In this document: positions 9,697 to 19,944 of the stretch, in pieces | How the letters are laid out: each line of letters begins with the position of its first letter | Position numbering within the stretch: the stretch's first letter is position 1 | From: Acidobacteriaceae bacterium | GTDB taxonomy: Bacteria; Acidobacteriota; Terriglobia; Terriglobales; Acidobacteriaceae | Assembly (NCBI GenBank): GCA_025355385.1 | Contig: JANXZS010000121.1 | Coordinates: 1 to 64,000 of the forward strand | Direction of reading: 5' to 3' | DNA: 64,000 nucleotides | The notes under the pieces: generated by a model | What the model was told of the DNA's origin: nothing | Seen by the model: only the letters and a program-made list of their open reading frames with translations | The model's database searches: none | Translations under genes and position numbers: made by a program

Positions 9697-9730
9697 GGCG
9701 TATAGAAGTAGCACGCCTTCGAACGGAGAG

Positions 9731-11302
9731 CTAAGCGATCATCATTTCGAACGCGACACTCAAATCTGCAGTTGCTGGCTTCAACTCCGGTAACAAGACG
9801 CGGAGACCGCCAGGATCCTGGACAAACTTCAGATTGCCCCCATAGCCCAGCATACGTACATTGACAATTTTGCCTGGGTTTTGCGGGCTTGCGGACGCGA
9901 GCGATGGGATCAGCGCCTCCTTATCTGGCCATCCCATGATGAATGCGTAGATGGTTCTTCCTTTGGTGGTGAAGCGGATATCCTGACTGGTAAGATCGGG
10001 TTTTAATTTCTCATTGAACTTCTCCTGGCCGACCAGAACCCTTGTGGAAGGGCCTTCTCCATAGATCTTCCACGGGCGGGTGGCGTGTATAGCTTCGCCA
10101 TGCACGGTCATCCACTCGGTGACGGTCTGAAGTATCTGAAGTTCGCGGGCGTCAAGTTCACCGGAGGCTGGCAGCGGAAAATTAAGAAGCAAATTGCCGT
10201 TCTTGCTAACGATATCGACCAATAGGTCGATTACTTTCTTCGGCGACTTGTATTCATAACCTTCCTTGTAGTGCCAGTCGCCGATACAGGTGTCCGTCTG
10301 CCATGGGTTGGGCCAAATGTCATCCAACACGCCCCGCTCACGGTCCAAAACGCACGTGCCGACCGTACAGTCCGCCATAGTCTTACTGTTATAGACAGAT
10401 TCGACCTTGCCAGCGTTGGCCATGGCGCTGGTGTTGTACTCCTCGGCCACCAGGCTAAGGCCGTACTCGTCAAATGGAATGCCGCCGTCGGTATAGAGCA
10501 GATCGGGCTTATGCTGGTCGACAAGGTCCTTTATGCGTGTGAAGTACTCCCGCTTCCAGACGTCTGGCGCAACCACCCCCATGGGCTGCGCTCTCTTGAT
10601 AAAGTCGGCGGGTTGGCCAGTGTAGTCGTGATAGAGGGAGGAATATCGCGAGTCGGCTCCGTCGTATGGGATACCCGCCAGTTCACCAGTGGTGTCGCTG
10701 CCGTGAGATGTGGCGAACCAGTCGTAGCTGTTGGAAAGGTGCTCGCTTACGCCAAATCGCAAACCGCGCTTACGGGCCGCCTGTGCCCATAGTCCCACGA
10801 TATCCTTCCTCGGTCCCATATCTACAGCATTCCAGTAGGGATGGAACTTTGAGTTCCACATATCGAAGTTATCGTGATGCACCCCCATGCTGAAGAAGTA
10901 CTTTGCGCCCGCCTTGGTGTAAAGGTCGATGAGGTGGTCCGGATCCCATCGCTCCGCGGTGAATACAGGGATGGCGTCCTTGTAGCCAACCTTCGACGGA
11001 TGGCCGAAACGTTTGCGGTGATACTCGTATTGCGGCGATCCCTCAATATACATATTGCGCGCGTACCAGTCACCATCGCCAATTGCGGACTGCGGACCCC
11101 AGTGCGCCCATATACCAAACTTTGCATCGGGAAACCAACTTGGGATGGTGTAGGTCTTCAGCGAGGCGCGCGTGGCCGCGAACGGTCCGGACAGAGAACC
11201 GAGGTCAGGGCCTGAAGTCTGCTGAGAGAAGAGTCGCGGCGCTGCAAGAACGGGAACCGTATAAGCCATGAACTCTAAGGCACGGCGGCGAGTGAGCTTC
11301 AC
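9731..11302 (-). CDS. GH29 alpha-L-fucosidase, Tat-exported
   Basis: The preferred start is the GTG at 11300-11302, because AGGAAAGGA lies just upstream and it puts a Tat signal at the very N-terminus (KLTRRRALEFMAYTVPVLAA). The open frame itself begins at 11329. The family is clear from WFPDAKFGIWAHWGPQS, AKYFFSMGVHHDNFDMW and the nucleophile aspartate in DLLYTDGGIPF near residue 272. GH29 enzymes release alpha-linked fucose. The acid/base residue varies in this family and is not assigned here. The gene follows the TonB receptor by about 70 bp on the same strand, so both are probably transcribed from site C. Confidence 0.9.
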   Translation of the reverse strand: MKLTRRRALEFMAYTVPVLAAPRLFSQQTSGPDLGSLSGPFAATRASLKTYTIPSWFPDAKFGIWAHWGPQSAIGDGDWYARNMYIEGSPQYEYHRKRFGHPSKVGYKDAIPVFTAERWDPDHLIDLYTKAGAKYFFSMGVHHDNFDMWNSKFHPYWNAVDMGPRKDIVGLWAQAARKRGLRFGVSEHLSNSYDWFATSHGSDTTGELAGIPYDGADSRYSSLYHDYTGQPADFIKRAQPMGVVAPDVWKREYFTRIKDLVDQHKPDLLYTDGGIPFDEYGLSLVAEEYNTSAMANAGKVESVYNSKTMADCTVGTCVLDRERGVLDDIWPNPWQTDTCIGDWHYKEGYEYKSPKKVIDLLVDIVSKNGNLLLNFPLPASGELDARELQILQTVTEWMTVHGEAIHATRPWKIYGEGPSTRVLVGQEKFNEKLKPDLTSQDIRFTTKGRTIYAFIMGWPDKEALIPSLASASPQNPGKIVNVRMLGYGGNLKFVQDPGGLRVLLPELKPATADLSVAFEMMIA

Positions 11303-11369
11303 TGGATGCGGTCCTTTCCTCATGAACACAATCTGCTCTGACGACTAAAGCGCGGAACCCCGATGACAA

Positions 11370-14300
11370 CTAGAAGCTCACACGTCCATAGAACTGGGCC
11401 TGGCGGGATTGCGTAAGCGTTTGTGTGGCAATCCCAAAGGCGGGCGCATTGTCGAGATCGTTGCCAATGGTCTTTGGGTCGAACCGCACGCTGTTAGATA
11501 TGTTGAAGGCCTCTACCCCGAGTTTGAGTTTCACGCGCTCAGTCACAAAGACTGTCTTGCCCAGCCCAGTGTCCACATCGAAGTAGCCGTCTCCACGCAG
11601 CGGATTGCGGGTTCCGGAGTAACCAGGCAAGGTGTGGGAAAAAGCCCCGTATGCGCTGGTCGGATTAGCGAACATCTGTTGGATCAGACCGCCTGAACTT
11701 GATCCGGCCCCAGTTTTGGGAGGGGCACCTGTCAGCGTTGCGTAACCTGCAATGTCCCAGTTGGTGGGGTAGTAGTTGTTGCCGTTCACAACTTCAAACG
11801 GAAGGCCGCTAGTCCAGCGGATAATGCCGGTCAACTGCCAGCCGCCAATCAATACGTTGGTCAGCTTCCCGACGGAGGGGAAGAACTGTTGACCACGTCC
11901 GACCGGCAGGTTCCAGATCACGTCCGACGTGATTTGATGACGAATGTCGAAGTCCGAGGGACCGTACAACTGTTTCGGCGACCATGTATTGAGTATCTGC
12001 GCACCGTTGTTTGAACCCGAATCTGTCTCGCGTTCGGCCTGAGACGTAATGTCCAGCGACTTTGAGTAAGAATAGTTGAGATCAGCCAGTAACCCATAGT
12101 CGAAGCGCTGCCGGTAAACGGCCTGTAAGGCGTTGTAGTTTGAATTGCCTATCGACCGCCACGCATACAGCGCAGAAAATTGGTCATGATAAAACCGGTA
12201 CGAAGGGTAGGATTGGCTCGGGTTCACGCCTGCGCTGGTAATAGAGTTTGGGAGGTCCAAGTTATACAGTGCGGTGGTTTCGTTGAACTGATTCGCGAGG
12301 AAGATGCCATACACGTTCTGGGTCGCCGTCAAACCAGAGCCATATCCGATGTTCTTCCCCGCGAGAGCAGCAAACAGCGACTCCCAATATGGATTCGTTT
12401 GGACCGATCCGATAGGGGTGCCGGCGCGGCCCAGAAGAGCCAACTGTCGGGCAGCAGTGAAGTAGTCCGTACCGCCGGCAGTCAAGTTTGTTGGGGCCGC
12501 AACATCCTCCTGCTCCAGAAGGCGATGCGCGAATCGGCCCACATAACTGATTTCGATGGAGGAGCCCTTTCCAACCTGCCTCGCGATTGAGAGATCCAGC
12601 ATTTCCGAGTAGGGAGTTTTGATAGCCGAGTCCTCAGCCCAGTAAATAGCGGCACTATTTGGACCGCTGGCTGGCGGATTTCCAGGGAAGCCGACCGGCG
12701 GAGCGGCAGGCAACAGAACCGACGGAATGCTGTTGAAGCTGGAGATGCGCGGCGCGGCAGCGGCGGTATAGGTGCCGGCATTGGTTGAAAGCGTGGTTGC
12801 AAGCCCGTACGATCCGGTGGAAGCGAAGGTGTTCACAATGCCTGCGCCAAAGTGGTCATATGCCATTGAGTAACCCGCTCGGATGCTTGTGCGCCCGCTA
12901 CCGAATATCTTTCCCAGTAGCCCGGTGAAGCCGGTTGGGGAGTAGGCGATGGCAAGGCGCGGAGCGAAGTCGAGTTTGTCCGGCGTCCAGTAGTCAGGTT
13001 GGTTGTTGTAGCGACCATTCAGTGGAAAGCCGAGTTCTCCTGCGCTGTTGGCAGGCTGGCCGGTTGCAGCCAGCGCGCTGCTGGTGTTCAGGTAGCGGGC
13101 CAGAGAGAATTGTCCCGGCGCGCACGCTCCATTCACCAGTTGACAGACGCCCGCCTGCGCGCCTTGCTTCTCCGCGGGCACTTGCTGATAGCTGTAGCGC
13201 AGTCCGTAAGTGATGGTGAGGTCTTTGGTTGCCTTCCACGTATCCTGCGCGTAGAACTCGTACTCATTCCAGCGGTAGTCGTAGATCAGCGGCGCGTTCT
13301 GCGGCAAGGGTGCGCCGGTCTTAGTGGTGTTGTAAGTGACCGTGCCTACCGACAAGAGTCCCGCGGCAGCGGTGATGGCATTGTTGTAGGGCACGCGGCC
13401 ATTGAAGCCCTTGAAGCCTACGGCTGGGTAGCCATATGCGCCAGGATCAAACGCTCCGCCTGCGCCGGCCACGCCGCCGTTGAAATACTGTTGCACACCG
13501 CTGGCATTCGCAAACGAAGTTGCGTTGCTGGATTCAATGTCCTCGATGAACCGCGTATTGATGCCAAAAGCAAAACTATGACTGTGCAGATTCCATGACA
13601 GGTTGTCCAGGAGGCTATATACCGGAGCGACCGTAGAAGTTGTTGGCGTGGTTGCATAGGGCGTCGTGAAGTAAAACGTGATGTAGGGCGACGATAACTG
13701 CCCCGATGTGCTGGTGCCTTGTCGTGTAAGGCCAAAGGTGAGATTATTCACAAGGTTGCTGCTATGCACATAGGTATAGCCAGTGGCGAACCCTTTGTTG
13801 TGGCTGGTTGCATTTGACGAAGGAGGCAACCCCGGAAAGATTGGTCCTGCCGGCGTCGAGTCAGCCTGCTGGGTACCTCTCCAGAAGGCACTGTGTTTAC
13901 CATTGCGTGTAATGTTCCAATCGAAACGCGCGGTCCAGTCGTTTAGCTTCTGCTCGGAGCTATAGATAAAGTCGTAGCCGGCATAGTTCAAGAAGTCGCC
14001 CTGGTTGAAGTTGTTAGGCTGGGGCAGGCTCTGCAGCAGGGACAGCACAACCGGATTATCACCGATGCCCTTTGGGTCCATGCTTGCCACTTGGGCTGGG
14101 GTCAGGGTATTGAGCGTCAGTCCTGCCAGGCCGGGTGCGGTCGAAGTGCCGCTGCATTGACTTGCCTTCGCGCAGACGTAGGTCACATTGCCCGCGCGAA
14201 AACTCGAGGTGGGCACGATGGTATTGCTATTTTGACCCTTGATATATCGCTGGCCTTCGTAGTTGCCGAATGCGAAGGCCCTGTCTTTCATAATGGGCCC

Positions 14301-15197
14301 GCCAACAGCTGCACCGAACACGTTGTAGATATTCTTTGCTGGGATGTTGGAAGTGCCGTTGTTGCTTTCGGTCTGCTTTGCAAAGAAATCATTCGCGAGC
14401 CACAAATTTGACCTGTTGTATTCGTATACGGCGCCGTGGAGATTGTTTGCGCCGCTTCTGGTTACTAGGGCAGTTTGGGCGCCGGACGCACGGCCCTGAG
14501 CCGCAGTTGGGTCGCCGGTCGTCACACGAAATTCGGCAACCGTATCCTCGGTGATCCGCAGGACGGGATTGAACGCGGCGCCGCTATTAATGTTATTCAC
14601 GTCCACGCCATCCAGAGTCATGTTGCCCTGGTCGGAGCGACCGCCGTTCACCGCACCGCTGCGTGTGTCATTGAGCAGACTTGACGATCCTGGTCCAAGG
14701 TAGACAACGCCGGGCTGAAGAGTCAAAAGAGTGGTGGTGTTCCTCGCAACCGTGGGCAGATCTTCAATCTGCTCCTGATTAAATGCATTGCCCAAAGTTG
14801 CGTCAGTGGTATTCAACAATGGCTGCCCGTTTGTGTTCACGGTTACTTCCGCAGTAGTCGTGGCCAGCGCGAGCGTCACGTTGTAGGTGGCCGGCTGATT
14901 GACGAGAATATCGAGGCCAGTGTTCTTCGAGAGTGCAAATCCAGTAAATGAAACATCCAGTTCGTACCGGCCCGGCTGTATCTGCGGGAAATAGTATTCG
15001 CCATTCTTATCTGTGCCCCCAGTACGGGTCGCTCCAGTATCCGTCAGTATGAGAGTAACCGCTGCTCCTGGAATAACTGCACCCTTAGGGTCTGACACAT
15101 GGCCAGTGAGTGACGTGGTCGCTTGAGCCCAACCCTGATGTAAGAAAACGCAGGGAAAGCTTGAGATTATGATGAGAATTAGGTTCTTCCATCGCAT
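11370..15197 (-). CDS. Oar-like TonB-dependent outer-membrane receptor
   Basis: The start at 15195-15197 follows AAGGAGTG; the protein has 1275 residues. Order of parts: signal peptide (LILIIISSFPCVFLHQGWA), a carboxypeptidase-regulatory beta-sandwich (TGHVSDPKGAVIPGAAVTL ... GEYYFPQIQPGRYEL), a plug domain with QIEDLPTVARN and LTLDGVDVNN, then a long 22-strand-type barrel ending in aromatic Phe (FYGRVSF). Acidobacteria carry many of these as uptake receptors for complex glycans and other large ligands; the ligand here is unknown. No TonB box is obvious by eye. Gene order with the GH29 fucosidase, and divergence from the ALDH7 gene across site C, tie it to the locus. Confidence 0.9.
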   Translation of the reverse strand: MRWKNLILIIISSFPCVFLHQGWAQATTSLTGHVSDPKGAVIPGAAVTLILTDTGATRTGGTDKNGEYYFPQIQPGRYELDVSFTGFALSKNTGLDILVNQPATYNVTLALATTTAEVTVNTNGQPLLNTTDATLGNAFNQEQIEDLPTVARNTTTLLTLQPGVVYLGPGSSSLLNDTRSGAVNGGRSDQGNMTLDGVDVNNINSGAAFNPVLRITEDTVAEFRVTTGDPTAAQGRASGAQTALVTRSGANNLHGAVYEYNRSNLWLANDFFAKQTESNNGTSNIPAKNIYNVFGAAVGGPIMKDRAFAFGNYEGQRYIKGQNSNTIVPTSSFRAGNVTYVCAKASQCSGTSTAPGLAGLTLNTLTPAQVASMDPKGIGDNPVVLSLLQSLPQPNNFNQGDFLNYAGYDFIYSSEQKLNDWTARFDWNITRNGKHSAFWRGTQQADSTPAGPIFPGLPPSSNATSHNKGFATGYTYVHSSNLVNNLTFGLTRQGTSTSGQLSSPYITFYFTTPYATTPTTSTVAPVYSLLDNLSWNLHSHSFAFGINTRFIEDIESSNATSFANASGVQQYFNGGVAGAGGAFDPGAYGYPAVGFKGFNGRVPYNNAITAAAGLLSVGTVTYNTTKTGAPLPQNAPLIYDYRWNEYEFYAQDTWKATKDLTITYGLRYSYQQVPAEKQGAQAGVCQLVNGACAPGQFSLARYLNTSSALAATGQPANSAGELGFPLNGRYNNQPDYWTPDKLDFAPRLAIAYSPTGFTGLLGKIFGSGRTSIRAGYSMAYDHFGAGIVNTFASTGSYGLATTLSTNAGTYTAAAAPRISSFNSIPSVLLPAAPPVGFPGNPPASGPNSAAIYWAEDSAIKTPYSEMLDLSIARQVGKGSSIEISYVGRFAHRLLEQEDVAAPTNLTAGGTDYFTAARQLALLGRAGTPIGSVQTNPYWESLFAALAGKNIGYGSGLTATQNVYGIFLANQFNETTALYNLDLPNSITSAGVNPSQSYPSYRFYHDQFSALYAWRSIGNSNYNALQAVYRQRFDYGLLADLNYSYSKSLDITSQAERETDSGSNNGAQILNTWSPKQLYGPSDFDIRHQITSDVIWNLPVGRGQQFFPSVGKLTNVLIGGWQLTGIIRWTSGLPFEVVNGNNYYPTNWDIAGYATLTGAPPKTGAGSSSGGLIQQMFANPTSAYGAFSHTLPGYSGTRNPLRGDGYFDVDTGLGKTVFVTERVKLKLGVEAFNISNSVRFDPKTIGNDLDNAPAFGIATQTLTQSRQAQFYGRVSF

Positions 15198-15449
15198 GCT
15201 GGCACTCCTTCGGGGAACCGGGGATTTAGAACCAGATACTTCAGGCGCCGCAGTCGTCTTATTAAGCTCTGTCAATCATTGCGTGAAAAACAAGATCCAT
15301 GATCGCATTCGAATAACTCACTAGCTGTGATGCTCCCCTAGACCCAAAGTAAAACCGGGCAGAGCGGAAGGTTCTGGAAGGTCAGCTCGCTGAAAGAGAA
15401 CCTCCATTGAGTTAACCGATTGCGAAAAAGATAGTCGGTGGTTTCGATA

Positions 15450-15469
15450 TAGTCAAGTCACTTAACTAA
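15450..15469. promoter_or_regulatory. MarR-type operator-like dyad (site C)
   Basis: TAGTCAAGTCACTTAACTAA, close to the consensus. It lies in the roughly 420-base gap between the divergent TonB receptor and ALDH7 genes, which holds no gene. The block GATTGCGAAAAA seen near site B recurs at about 15418-15429. Confidence 0.8.
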
Positions 15470-15620
15470 CTTGGTCGGCCAGCGTATAGTTTGGGCAACA
15501 TGGGCTTCGGCGTCGTCTCCGGCCTTATTGGAACGGCGCTGGTTAGAGACCACCCTGCATCGGAGGCCCACTCAAACAATAGGGCTGAGAGTGGATGGGG
15601 TCGGTAGGAGGAGAATTGAG

Positions 15621-17147
15621 ATGGTGAGTTCGACTTCACTTGCACATGAGGTTCGCGGCCTGCTGAACCAGCTAGGTGTTCAGCCTAGCGAATACGCAGA
15701 TGGCGATCTTGCCGCCCACACGCCAATTACCGGTGAAGTCATCGGGCAGCTTCGCAAACTGAGCGTTGAAGAGGCGGCGGCGAAGATAGGCGCGGCCCAC
15801 GCTGCATTCCAGGAGTGGCGTCTCGTGCCGGCCCCGCGACGCGGCGAGTTGGTACGGCTGTTGGGCGAGGAACTGAGGATGGAGCTACCCGCCCTTGGGC
15901 GGCTCGTCACTATCGAAACCGGCAAATTGCTCACCGAGGGGTATGGTGAGATTCAGGAGATGATCGACATCTGCGTCTTCGCCACGGGGCTCTCGCGTCA
16001 ACTCGCCGGACAAACCCTGCCCTCCGAGCGCAACCACCATCGCATGATGGAGACCTGGCATCCCTTCGGCGCGGTTGGAATCATCACGGCTTTTAACTTT
16101 CCAGCGGCGGTGTGGGCGTGGAATGCGGCGCTGGCCCTTGTCTGCGGAGACTCGGTCGTGTGGAAACCATCGGAGAAGACTCCGCTAACAGCTCTTGCCG
16201 TTCAAGCGCTGTTCGTGCGCGCTTCGGAGCGATTCGGTGGCACTCCAACTGGCTTGTCTCAGGTGATGATCGGCAACACTGCGCTAGGTGAGTATCTGGT
16301 GGACCACTCGCTATTGCCCCTGATCTCGGCAACCGGATCGACCGCGATGGGACGCCAGGTTGGCCCACGAGTTGCCCGGCGTTTCGGCCGATGCATCCTC
16401 GAACTTGGCGGAAATAACGCTGCCATCGTTTGTGCCTCCGCAAATCAGCAGCTCGCATTGCGAGCTGTAGCATTTTCAGCCATGGGAACTGCAGGGCAAC
16501 GCTGCACCACGTTACGCCGGTTGATTGTGCATGACTCTATCTACGAGACATTCGTCACTCAACTCCGTAAGGCCTTTGCGTCGGTCGTTGTGGGGGACCC
16601 GCGACAATCCGGCACGCTGGTCGGTCCGCTCATCGGCGAGGAGGCCTGGCTTGCAATGCAAGAAGCTCTCAACAAGGCTCGGCGTGCAGGCGCCGTCATC
16701 ACGGGTGGCACGCGCGTGCTTCAAGATGAATTTGCAGCGGCCTACTATGCAAGGCCGGCGTTGGTGGAAATCGACCGCAGCGCGGACATCATCCAGCGTG
16801 AAACGTTTGCACCAATCCTCTACGTAATGCGCTACCGGGAACTGCAAGAGGCGGTTGTGATGCACAACGGTGTAGCGCAAGGCCTCTCGTCCTCCATCTT
16901 CACCATGAACATGCAGGAGGCAGAGTTGTTCCTGTCTTCGACAGGATCCGACTGCGGCATTGCGAACGTCAATATAGGCACATCTGGCGCCGAGATCGGC
17001 GGCGCTTTTGGCGGGGAAAAAGAGACGGGTGGCGGCCGCGAATCAGGTTCCGATGCATGGAAGCAGTACATGCGGCGCGCCACCAACACCATCAACTATG
17101 GGGATGACCTACCGCTGGCGCAAGGAGTGACTTTTGAGATCGACTGA
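15621..17147 (+). CDS. L-aminoadipate-semialdehyde dehydrogenase (ALDH7 family)
   Basis: It oxidises alpha-aminoadipate semialdehyde (in equilibrium with piperideine-6-carboxylate) to aminoadipate with NAD(P), a lysine-catabolic step. The start at 15621 follows GGAGGAG and gives 508 residues; the 50 upstream codons of open frame are rejected. Family markers are strong: ILELGGNNAAIV with the general-base Glu, catalytic Cys in GTAGQRCTTLRRL, and the ALDH7-specific end GSDCGIANVNIGTSGAEIGG, then ETGGGRESGSDAWKQYMRR and DLPLAQG. It is convergent with the aminotransferase gene. The natural aldehyde could differ in this organism, but the antiquitin-like signature is clear. Confidence 0.88.
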   Translation: MVSSTSLAHEVRGLLNQLGVQPSEYADGDLAAHTPITGEVIGQLRKLSVEEAAAKIGAAHAAFQEWRLVPAPRRGELVRLLGEELRMELPALGRLVTIETGKLLTEGYGEIQEMIDICVFATGLSRQLAGQTLPSERNHHRMMETWHPFGAVGIITAFNFPAAVWAWNAALALVCGDSVVWKPSEKTPLTALAVQALFVRASERFGGTPTGLSQVMIGNTALGEYLVDHSLLPLISATGSTAMGRQVGPRVARRFGRCILELGGNNAAIVCASANQQLALRAVAFSAMGTAGQRCTTLRRLIVHDSIYETFVTQLRKAFASVVVGDPRQSGTLVGPLIGEEAWLAMQEALNKARRAGAVITGGTRVLQDEFAAAYYARPALVEIDRSADIIQRETFAPILYVMRYRELQEAVVMHNGVAQGLSSSIFTMNMQEAELFLSSTGSDCGIANVNIGTSGAEIGGAFGGEKETGGGRESGSDAWKQYMRRATNTINYGDDLPLAQGVTFEID

Positions 17148-17160
17148 GAATTCCGAATAG

Positions 17161-18549
17161 TCATCCCCGTTTCTCCGAGCAGAGTTGAATGCACTCTTCA
17201 AGAATATCCAGCGCAGTATTTGCTTCCTGCACATTGATCAGCAGCGACGGGCAGAGCCGGATGCTGGTTTCTCCGCAACCGAGAAGGAGCAGACCACGCT
17301 TGAATGCAAGGTCAACTACGCGATCCCGCAGGGAGGGCACGGGATTGCGAGAATCTTTGTCCTGCACCAATTCGACGGCGATCATCAATCCGCGACCGCG
17401 GACATCCCCAACAATCGTAAACTTCTCCATCCATGTATTCAGGCGGTCAACGATCGCGGTGCCAACCTCCGCCGCATTCTGCAGCCCCTCGCGTTCAAGA
17501 ATATCGATGGTTGCCAGTGCCGCAGCGATGGAAATCGGGTTGCCGCCGAATGTACTTGCATGCGAGCCTGGAACCCAGTCCATGATGTCAGCTTTGGCCA
17601 TGCAGATGCCAAGGGGCATCCCGGATGCAATTCCCTTTGCAATGCATACGATGTCGGGCTGGACCCCGGAGTGTTCGATGGCCCACCATTTCCCCGTTCT
17701 TCCTGCGCCCGATTGGATTTCGTCGACGATCAGCAAGATGCCATGCGTATCGCAGATGCGGCGAATCTCTTTGAGGAAGTTGTCGGGGGCAACCACGTAA
17801 CCACCCTCCCCCTGGATCGGCTCCAGAATGATTGCGGCTACCTCTTCTGGCGGCACGGTCGTCTTGAATAGCTTGTCTTCGATGTACCGCGCACAGGCGA
17901 GACCTAGCGCGTCAGCTGTGGGGAGTGCCTCATTGCAACCACGATAAGCATAGGGATACGGAACGTGACTGACTCCAGGAACAAATGGAGCAAAGCGGCG
18001 CTTCTGCTGGATCTTTGATCCGGTCAGCGAGAGCGCCCCCATGGTGCGGCCGTGAAAGCTGCCGATGAAACTGATAACGTGCTGCCTCCGAGTGTGGTAT
18101 CGCGCCAACTTCAGTGCGCATTCGACAGCTTCTGCGCCCGAGTTGCCATAATAAAAGCGATGTGGCCCAGGCATAGGAGCAATCGCGGAGAGACGTCTCG
18201 CGAGCGCCGGCATTTGTTCATAGTAGAAATCAGTGCCCGACATGTGGATCAGTTGCGAACACTGGCGCTGAATTGCACCGACTACTTCGGGATGGCAATG
18301 CCCGGTGGAGTTGACGGCGATTCCTGCCGTAAGATCCAGGAACCGATTGCCATCGACGTCCTCAATCCAGCATCCGCTGCCACTCTTTACGGCTAGCGGA
18401 TAACAGCGGGTGTAACTCGGGGAGATCAGGCAGTCATCTTCGGCAATCATCTTCTTCGCGAGGGGACCTGGTACTGGCGTGATCAGATTAGGACCAAAAC
18501 TGGTGTGGGTGCCGGATCTTCCACAGTCGGTTACAGGTGTGATGCTCAT
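17161..18549 (-). CDS. Class III omega-aminotransferase (PLP)
   Basis: The start at 18547-18549 (MSITPVTDCG) has AAGGAGG five bases before it; 462 residues. Fold-type I signature: NSGAEAVECALKLARYHT, SFHGRTMGALSLTGSK, ILEPIQGEGGY, the DEIQSGAGRTGKWWA segment, and the PLP-binding lysine in DIVCIAKGIASGMPLG. Relatives transfer the omega-amino group of GABA, 5-aminovalerate, ornithine or lysine. Position between marR (upstream, same strand, 291 bp gap) and the convergent ALDH7 gene favours lysine or a lysine-derived omega-amine as substrate, giving the aldehyde that ALDH7 oxidises. That is inference; motifs do not fix the substrate. Confidence 0.88.
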   Translation of the reverse strand: MSITPVTDCGRSGTHTSFGPNLITPVPGPLAKKMIAEDDCLISPSYTRCYPLAVKSGSGCWIEDVDGNRFLDLTAGIAVNSTGHCHPEVVGAIQRQCSQLIHMSGTDFYYEQMPALARRLSAIAPMPGPHRFYYGNSGAEAVECALKLARYHTRRQHVISFIGSFHGRTMGALSLTGSKIQQKRRFAPFVPGVSHVPYPYAYRGCNEALPTADALGLACARYIEDKLFKTTVPPEEVAAIILEPIQGEGGYVVAPDNFLKEIRRICDTHGILLIVDEIQSGAGRTGKWWAIEHSGVQPDIVCIAKGIASGMPLGICMAKADIMDWVPGSHASTFGGNPISIAAALATIDILEREGLQNAAEVGTAIVDRLNTWMEKFTIVGDVRGRGLMIAVELVQDKDSRNPVPSLRDRVVDLAFKRGLLLLGCGETSIRLCPSLLINVQEANTALDILEECIQLCSEKRG

Positions 18550-18839
18550 GGAATCCTCCTTGTGACGCAGCGTTGAGAGCTTGCTAGCAGAATTGAGATC
18601 GCGTTGGCGGCTGGCTGACCGTGAACGGAATCTATATGCTGCAGTAGGGCAGTGCTGGTTGCGGAGGATAGAACTAATCGCCGCCAAAGAGGCCTGGACG
18701 GGCCATGCTGGGCAATATGTCAAAAGAGACGCAAATTATCTGGGGCGCTCCGGAGTGACGCCGGCTCTTCGCGACCGAGATCGTGGAATTCCTGCGCATC
18801 ATCTTCCCCAGAATGCATGGTGGCTTAAGCGCTGCCTTA

Positions 18840-19550
18840 TTACTTCTGCTTTGTAAGCGTCTTTTCTTTGCGAAAAGACCGTGTCTTGCGCATGGCTTTA
18901 AGCATGCTAATTGTCTCAGAAAACTCGTCGATCAATTCCGCGAGGACCCTTGATAAGCGCCGAAAATCTTCTCCCGAGAGACCACGGAACAGATGATTGT
19001 TAATGAGCAGCCTCTGCGGCCCGATCTGATGCAGACTCTCGCTACCGGCCGGCGTAAGCCGCAGTTGGACGCCGCGGCCGTCGTTCGGGTTCTGGCTCTT
19101 ATCAACCAGACCCATCTTTGCAAGTTTGCCAACTTCACTGGTGATAAACGCTGTGGTCACGTGCAAATACTCTGCCACTTCACTGACGCTAACTCCGGTC
19201 TCCCCCTGGTAGTAAGCGATGATCATGGCAATGTTGTACTGGGGAGAAGTGAGATTCACTTGCGAGGCCAGATGTGCTCTTGCGTAGTCCAAATGGCTTG
19301 ACAGAACCGAAAAATCATAGAGCATCTGTCGAAATCGGCGGTCCGTCTTGCCATCTTCGTCCAATAGCTCAACATTGGAAATGGTAGGCGCCAGCGTGAA
19401 AATTTGGTGAGGGTCCTGCTCCACGGGCGATTGGGCCGAAAAGCGGGGGGCTCTTGCCTTCTTCTGACGCGGAGGACTCTTATCGGAACGACGCTTGCTA
19501 ACACTAGCCATTCTTATACTGTAGCCCAGAAAATCTTCTCGGGTCGACAT
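18840..19550 (-). CDS. MarR-family transcriptional regulator of the locus
   Basis: Winged-helix protein of up to 240 residues. An unusually long basic N-terminal arm (SKRRSDKSPPRQKKARAPRF) precedes the MarR core: LTSPQYNIAMIIAYYQGETG, recognition region VSEVAEYLHVTTAFITSEVGKL and wing DKSQNPNDGRGVQLRLTPAG. Start is uncertain: codons at 19562, 19556, 19550 and 19511 are all possible, and if the promoter overlaps the dyad at 19564-19585 the later ones are likelier. MarR proteins are usually repressors released by a small aromatic or carboxylate ligand. The same dyad stands before most units of the locus, so this is the obvious regulator, autoregulating through site D. Confidence 0.88.
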   Translation of the reverse strand: MSTREDFLGYSIRMASVSKRRSDKSPPRQKKARAPRFSAQSPVEQDPHQIFTLAPTISNVELLDEDGKTDRRFRQMLYDFSVLSSHLDYARAHLASQVNLTSPQYNIAMIIAYYQGETGVSVSEVAEYLHVTTAFITSEVGKLAKMGLVDKSQNPNDGRGVQLRLTPAGSESLHQIGPQRLLINNHLFRGLSGEDFRRLSRVLAELIDEFSETISMLKAMRKTRSFRKEKTLTKQK

Positions 19551-19563
19551 GTCCATTTCCATA

Positions 19564-19585
19564 TAGTTAACTTACAAAGTTAACC
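19564..19585. promoter_or_regulatory. Operator-like inverted repeat before marR (site D)
   Basis: Contains the perfect repeat GTTAACTT-ACA-AAGTTAAC (19566-19584), preceded by TA. It is a variant of the shared dyad, immediately upstream of the marR start region, as expected for autoregulation. The gap from here to 19945 has no gene; it holds this site and site E. Confidence 0.65.
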
Positions 19586-19785
19586 CTACACCATCATGTT
19601 ATGTCAATCGAAATCGAACGACTTGACGTAACTGACTGTAATGGCTGACAGTTTGTGTGTGCCCAATTAAAAGTCGTTCGGCGCTCGCTTCACTCATCTT
19701 GGCGAGATCTGACGTTGGATCAGTTGAGTTGGCCGAGCCAGAGATTGTGCTCAGGATATCTCGCCTCTCGAATTCCAACCTACAG

Positions 19786-19806
19786 TTAGTTAAGTTACTT
19801 GACTAA
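19786..19806. promoter_or_regulatory. MarR-type operator-like dyad (site E)
   Basis: TTAGTTAAGTTACTTGACTAA in the plus direction, the best dyad in the window: TAGTTAAGT and ACTTGACTA arms around a central T. It precedes the monooxygenase operon by about 140 bp. Confidence 0.8.
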
Positions 19807-19944
19807 TAGTTTTCCCCTCGTCTATGCTCATTTTCGTGGCTCCGCTTTAGGACGGGTAATCCACTCCCCTATATGCACCAGAGACAAGTGAGCCGCGGGC
19901 CAGATTTCACCGACGCGACCAGACTGCCTGAACCTTGGAGATCT

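Noticed and set aside
15471-15620. Fifty extra N-terminal codons of the ALDH7 gene
   Set aside because: They overlap the end of operator site C's region and lack family resemblance; GGAGGAG marks the ATG at 15621.
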